A DNA stretch of 64,000 nt, taken from positions 124,001 through 188,000 of the forward strand of contig CAZHOJ010000007.1 of assembly GCA_964534125.1 (NCBI GenBank), read 5' to 3'. Below the pieces are notes generated by a model. That model was not told where the DNA came from, searched no databases, and was given only the letters and a program-made list of their open reading frames with translations. Every line of letters begins with the position of its first letter. Position 1 is the stretch's first letter. The position numbers and the translations under genes are program-made. Below, piece after piece: positions 61,084 to 64,000 of the stretch. Source of the stretch: 2-02-FULL-55-14 sp964534125 (GTDB taxonomy: Bacteria; Bacteroidota; Ignavibacteria; UBA10030).

Positions 61084-61869
61084 ATGCCGCAGAAAAAGCG
61101 CCTCTCCATCCTGATCTCCAATGACGACGGCATCGATGCTCCGGGTATCGAACGCCTCGTTGCGGAGATGCGCCGGGTGGGGGACGTGACCGTGGTCGCG
61201 CCTCACCAGCAGCAGAGCGCCGTTGGCCATGCGATCACGATGAACCGGCCACTTCGGGTGAGGGAGTACTTCAAGAACGGCAAGTTCTTCGGATATGCCG
61301 TCGAAGGCACGCCTGCCGATTGCGTCAAGCTTGCGGTCCGCGCACTGCTCAAACGGAGGCCGGATATCCTGCTTTCCGGCGTCAACCACGGTTCGAACAC
61401 CGCTATCAGCGTCATCTATTCAGGCACTGTCTCCGCCGCGACCGAAGGGACCATCCTCGGCATTCCTTCCATCGCCGTCTCTCTGACCACGTACCGACCC
61501 GCAGATTTTGCGCCGGCCGCTCGGTTCGCCCGCCGCCTGGCGCGGAAGGTCATCCGGCACGGACTTCCCACAGGGACATTACTGAACGTCAACGTGCCGC
61601 CGCTTCCGGAGGACCGCCTCAAGGGCGTCCGCATCACGAGGCAGGGGAAAGCGGTCTGGAACGACACGTTCGACGTCAGGAGGGACCCGGCGAACAAGGA
61701 ATACTTCTGGTTGACAGGAGGGTTGGAGAACGTCGATGAGGACCTGGCGTTCGACGAGGCCGCAGTCCGTGCAGGGTACATCTCCGTTACGCCCATCCAG
61801 TACGACCTCACCAACACGGAGATGATCGCGCACGTGCGGTCATGGAAGATCTCCCCGACGGGTCGGTGA
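61084..61869 (+). CDS. surE: 5'/3'-nucleotidase SurE
   Basis: About 261 residues. This metal-dependent nucleotidase removes phosphate from nucleoside monophosphates. It has the metal site ISNDDGIDAPG at the N-terminus, VVAPHQQQSAVGHAIT, the second metal region LSGVNHGSNTAISVIYSGTV, and the C-terminal GYISVTPIQYDLT. Start ATG 61084 gives the usual short leader; a GTG at 61069 is an alternative with five more residues. It is 20 bases after panB and overlaps the DUF309 gene. Confidence 0.94.
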   Translation: MPQKKRLSILISNDDGIDAPGIERLVAEMRRVGDVTVVAPHQQQSAVGHAITMNRPLRVREYFKNGKFFGYAVEGTPADCVKLAVRALLKRRPDILLSGVNHGSNTAISVIYSGTVSAATEGTILGIPSIAVSLTTYRPADFAPAARFARRLARKVIRHGLPTGTLLNVNVPPLPEDRLKGVRITRQGKAVWNDTFDVRRDPANKEYFWLTGGLENVDEDLAFDEAAVRAGYISVTPIQYDLTNTEMIAHVRSWKISPTGR

Positions 61870-62276
61870 CCGACCTCTCTTCTCACCCCGCTGTGTTCCT
61901 GCTTCAGGACCTGTCCGACCGACATCGCGAACTGTTCAATGAAGGGCGACGGTTGTTCAACGACCGGGCGTTCTGGGAGGCCCATGAGGCATGGGAAGAG
62001 GTATGGAGAGAGGTCCCGTCCCCGCAGAAGCAGCTCCTCCAGGGGCTTATCCAGGCAGCAGCGGCCTATCATCTCATAGTGACCTCACCACGCATCAACG
62101 GAGCGCTCGGGAACATCGAGAAGTCGCTGACGAAGCTCGACGGCATGCCGGAGGTATGTTTCGGCGTCAGGATCGCAGAGGTACGGGACGTGTTGCGAAG
62201 AGCACATGAAGAAGCGAAGAGGGTTGGGCAGGAAGGTCTGTCCGGCATCGGCGATGCGTTCGTGCCGGTCATCTAG
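61842..62276 (+). CDS. DUF309 domain protein
   Basis: A 144-residue helical protein. The DUF309 signature is clear: FNEGRRLFNDRAFWEAHEAWEEVW followed by LLQGLIQAAAAYHL. The invariant His/Glu residues could bind a metal or act as an enzyme site, but no function is established. The start overlaps surE by 28 bases, making it the last gene of the uppS-to-DUF309 run. About 60 bases later the next gene is on the other strand. Confidence 0.85.
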   Translation: MEDLPDGSVTDLSSHPAVFLLQDLSDRHRELFNEGRRLFNDRAFWEAHEAWEEVWREVPSPQKQLLQGLIQAAAAYHLIVTSPRINGALGNIEKSLTKLDGMPEVCFGVRIAEVRDVLRRAHEEAKRVGQEGLSGIGDAFVPVI

Positions 62277-62337
62277 ATCGTTCACACCGGCGCCTGTGGC
62301 GCTACCGGACCGCCGAACAGATATCAGGAGAGGAAGA

Positions 62338-63207
62338 TCAGCGTTTCGAATTGGAGCTGTAGATAGGTCCCACCCCGAACTCACCCGCCGCCCATAACGT
62401 CAGGATCGCCGTGATACCGGCGATCGCGCGTTTCTCATCCTCGAGGTGGATCACAAGGCCGTAGGTATCCGCCACGAAGTGCAGGTTGCGGACCATGCGG
62501 CGCGCCCGCGTCTCATCGATCGATCCGTGCCAGAGGTCTATCTGGTCGATGATCATGTCCTCATGCCGCCGGAAGAACTCGCCGAGCGAGATCACTTTGC
62601 TGCTGAGCGCCGTCCGGGGCTTGCAGAGGTAGAGCAGGTCGCTGACGTACTGGTCCCAGTGCCGGGCAAGGTCCCTGTTCGTGGGGCGCCGGAGGTAGTT
62701 GGCGCGTGCGACGGAGAACTTCGCCTTTGTCTGAACGCGGAACTGCGGTTCAACGGGGTGAAAATCGAAGATGGTCTGCACCGCTTTCTGGTCCATATCA
62801 TCCTGCTGGTAGTACACCCATTCGTTCTTCAGCTTGCGCCACGTCAGAATGGTGAGGACTGCTTTGTCCTTGCTGTCCATCAGGATGAACTTGCCGTTCT
62901 GCTCTTTGACCACCGTTACCCAGTGGTGCCACTGTTCGATGCAGAGGAGGCAGGGGATGCCGCGCCGGAGGAACTTTCGAAGCTCCTTCAGGGCCTCATC
63001 TGCATGGAAGCGGCGTACGATCTGCAGTGTGCAGTTGAACTTCTTTGCCGCGCGGGCAAGCTGGATCTCGTCCGTTCCGCTCCACCATCGTGTACCGGAT
63101 AGTTTGGAGATCTGATGCTCGTCAGCGAAGATGCCGAGAGTGGCGAACGCGTTCTTCAGTGCGAACGGTCCGCAGACGTAGTCATTCGGTTGGGGATAGA
63201 AGCTCAT
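62338..63207 (-). CDS. Papain-like (C39-like) cysteine peptidase domain protein
   Basis: About 289 residues. The N-terminal ~125 residues look like a C39-type cysteine peptidase: Cys12 in DYVCGPFALKNAF, a His in QWHHWVTVV (His95) and Asp111 in ILMDSKDKA form a plausible triad. No signal peptide or membrane span is visible, unlike bacteriocin exporters that carry C39 domains. The C-terminal ~150 residues are helical and unrecognised. ATG 63207 is chosen because the extension before it starts at TTG and looks non-coding. It is divergent from the ATP-grasp gene with 94 bases between, a layout that suggests joint regulation. Confidence 0.7.
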   Translation of the reverse strand: MSFYPQPNDYVCGPFALKNAFATLGIFADEHQISKLSGTRWWSGTDEIQLARAAKKFNCTLQIVRRFHADEALKELRKFLRRGIPCLLCIEQWHHWVTVVKEQNGKFILMDSKDKAVLTILTWRKLKNEWVYYQQDDMDQKAVQTIFDFHPVEPQFRVQTKAKFSVARANYLRRPTNRDLARHWDQYVSDLLYLCKPRTALSSKVISLGEFFRRHEDMIIDQIDLWHGSIDETRARRMVRNLHFVADTYGLVIHLEDEKRAIAGITAILTLWAAGEFGVGPIYSSNSKR

Positions 63208-63301
63208 GGTCGGATGTCGAAAGCGCCTCAACCTACCCAAAGTTTGAGGGAATAGCAACGCGTCCCTTGCCAATGACGGTTTTCCTTTCAATCTTTGAGG
63301 T

Positions 63302-64000
63302 ATGGAGACGCGCAGGAAGAAAGTCGGGATCGTCTACAATCATGTCGGCGAGGATATCTACGAGAAGATCCGGCATGTGGACCCGTCCTCCTTGCCGTTC
63401 ACACCGGAGTACAAGATCGACGTTGCCACCGTGCAGGAGGAGTACCAGGCGCTGGCCACGGCGCTCGGTTCGGAAGGGTTCGAGGCCCGGCTCATCAACC
63501 TCGGGGACAGCCTGGAGGTGTTGTTCGACAAGCTCCGGAAGGATCCCCCGGATGTGGTGTTCAATCTTGTCGAGCACCTGCGCGAGAACTCGCATCTGGA
63601 GTCGGCCGTTGCAGGTGTGTTCGAGATCCTGAGCATTCCATATACCGGCGCACCGCCGTTCGCTCTCCAGTTGTGCCAGCGCAAGGGGATGACGAAACAG
63701 CTCCTGCGGGAACATGGCATCAGGACCCCCCGGTTCCGGCTGCTCCACGAAGAAAAGGCACTTCGCCGGCATGGACTGCGGTATCCCCTCATCGTGAAGC
63801 CGGCGCGCGAGGATGCCAGTTCGGGTGTGGACGCACGGTCGGTCGTGGGAGACCTGGACAGCCTGCTCGCGCAGCTGCACCGGGTCTTCGAGGAGTTTGC
63901 ACCGCCGATCCTGATAGAGGAATTCATCGACGGACGGGAACTGCATGTCGGAGTGCTCGGCAATTCGCCTGCGGAGGTCCTCCCGATCCTCGAGTATGAT
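63302..64000 (+). CDS. ATP-grasp ligase, D-Ala-D-Ala-ligase-like, 3' end cut
   Basis: The first 233 residues of an ATP-grasp enzyme; the frame is open to the window edge. Visible motifs are PPDVVFNLVEHLRE (about 80-93), the IPYTGAPPFALQLCQRKGMT stretch, the ATP-binding LIVKPAREDASSGVD, and IEEFIDGRELHVGVLG. This is the Ddl pattern, but the N-terminus (KVGIVYNHVGEDIYEKI) is not that of normal Ddl, and the gene is not near mur or fts genes. It may join amino acids or peptides other than D-Ala. It is divergent from the C39-like peptidase gene. Confidence 0.82.
   Translation, partial: METRRKKVGIVYNHVGEDIYEKIRHVDPSSLPFTPEYKIDVATVQEEYQALATALGSEGFEARLINLGDSLEVLFDKLRKDPPDVVFNLVEHLRENSHLESAVAGVFEILSIPYTGAPPFALQLCQRKGMTKQLLREHGIRTPRFRLLHEEKALRRHGLRYPLIVKPAREDASSGVDARSVVGDLDSLLAQLHRVFEEFAPPILIEEFIDGRELHVGVLGNSPAEVLPILEYD

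Overview
The window is dense chromosomal DNA, moderately to highly GC-rich, with tight operons and many 4-bp start/stop overlaps. It comes from a diderm bacterium of the FCB group, most likely the Bacteroidota/Chlorobiota/Ignavibacteriota side. The grounds are an LpxC-FabZ fusion, a secreted phosphoesterase with a type IX-like C-terminal sorting domain, a complete Lpx/BamA/Skp envelope operon, and four-helix-bundle genes beside heptad-like intergenic repeats. No phylogenetic marker was compared, so this placement is an inference. A run of 100 Ns at 39711-39810 shows that the sequence is a scaffold.

Layout. 1-2843: the end of a phosphate-uptake operon (pstC-pstA-pstB-phoU) closed by a hairpin. 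2964-5438: a multi-membrane-span protein with a C-terminal TPR-like part; a paralogue lies at 43005-45371. 5590-12085: a DUF4382 lipoprotein, hflK-hflC, a four-helix-bundle protein, an adenosine-deaminase-like enzyme with changed active-site motifs, a DUF417 membrane protein and a type IX-sorted phosphoesterase. 12086-14010: an unusual tRNA locus. It has one intact tRNA with a CAT anticodon (probably tRNA-Ile2), two broken copies each interrupted by GC-rich hairpin sequence, and a frameshifted FkbM-type methyltransferase between two copies of the tRNA upstream flank.

14638-35115 is the centrepiece, a type IV pilus-like machine. It encodes a PilC/GspF platform protein, a PilB/GspE ATPase, a divergent set of three pseudopilin-like proteins, a PilT-like ATPase, a PilM-PilN fusion, a PilO-PilP fusion and a compact secretin. 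These are followed by a lipoprotein of about 2926 residues made of eight ~348-residue Ig-like modules, two of which look identical at DNA level. No major pilin or prepilin peptidase is visible. 35218-38126 holds a GT-C type membrane glycosyltransferase coupled to a GT2 enzyme.

38224-42931 (minus strand) carries hemL and hemB of the C5 tetrapyrrole pathway, with an NAD-dependent epimerase and an outer-membrane-type protein between them. A field of hairpin repeats and the assembly gap lie upstream of hemL. 43005-48738 (minus) holds the second TPR membrane protein, translationally coupled to a type 5 uracil-DNA glycosylase and an alpha/beta hydrolase, then a hemerythrin-like protein and citrate synthase. 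clpC (minus) and the long uppS-bamA-skp-skp-lpxD-lpxC/fabZ-lpxA-lipM-panB-surE-DUF309 run (plus) diverge from a 259-bp region with promoter-like sequences on both strands. The end holds a divergent pair: a cysteine-peptidase-like (C39-like) protein and a D-Ala-D-Ala-ligase-like ATP-grasp enzyme cut by the window edge.
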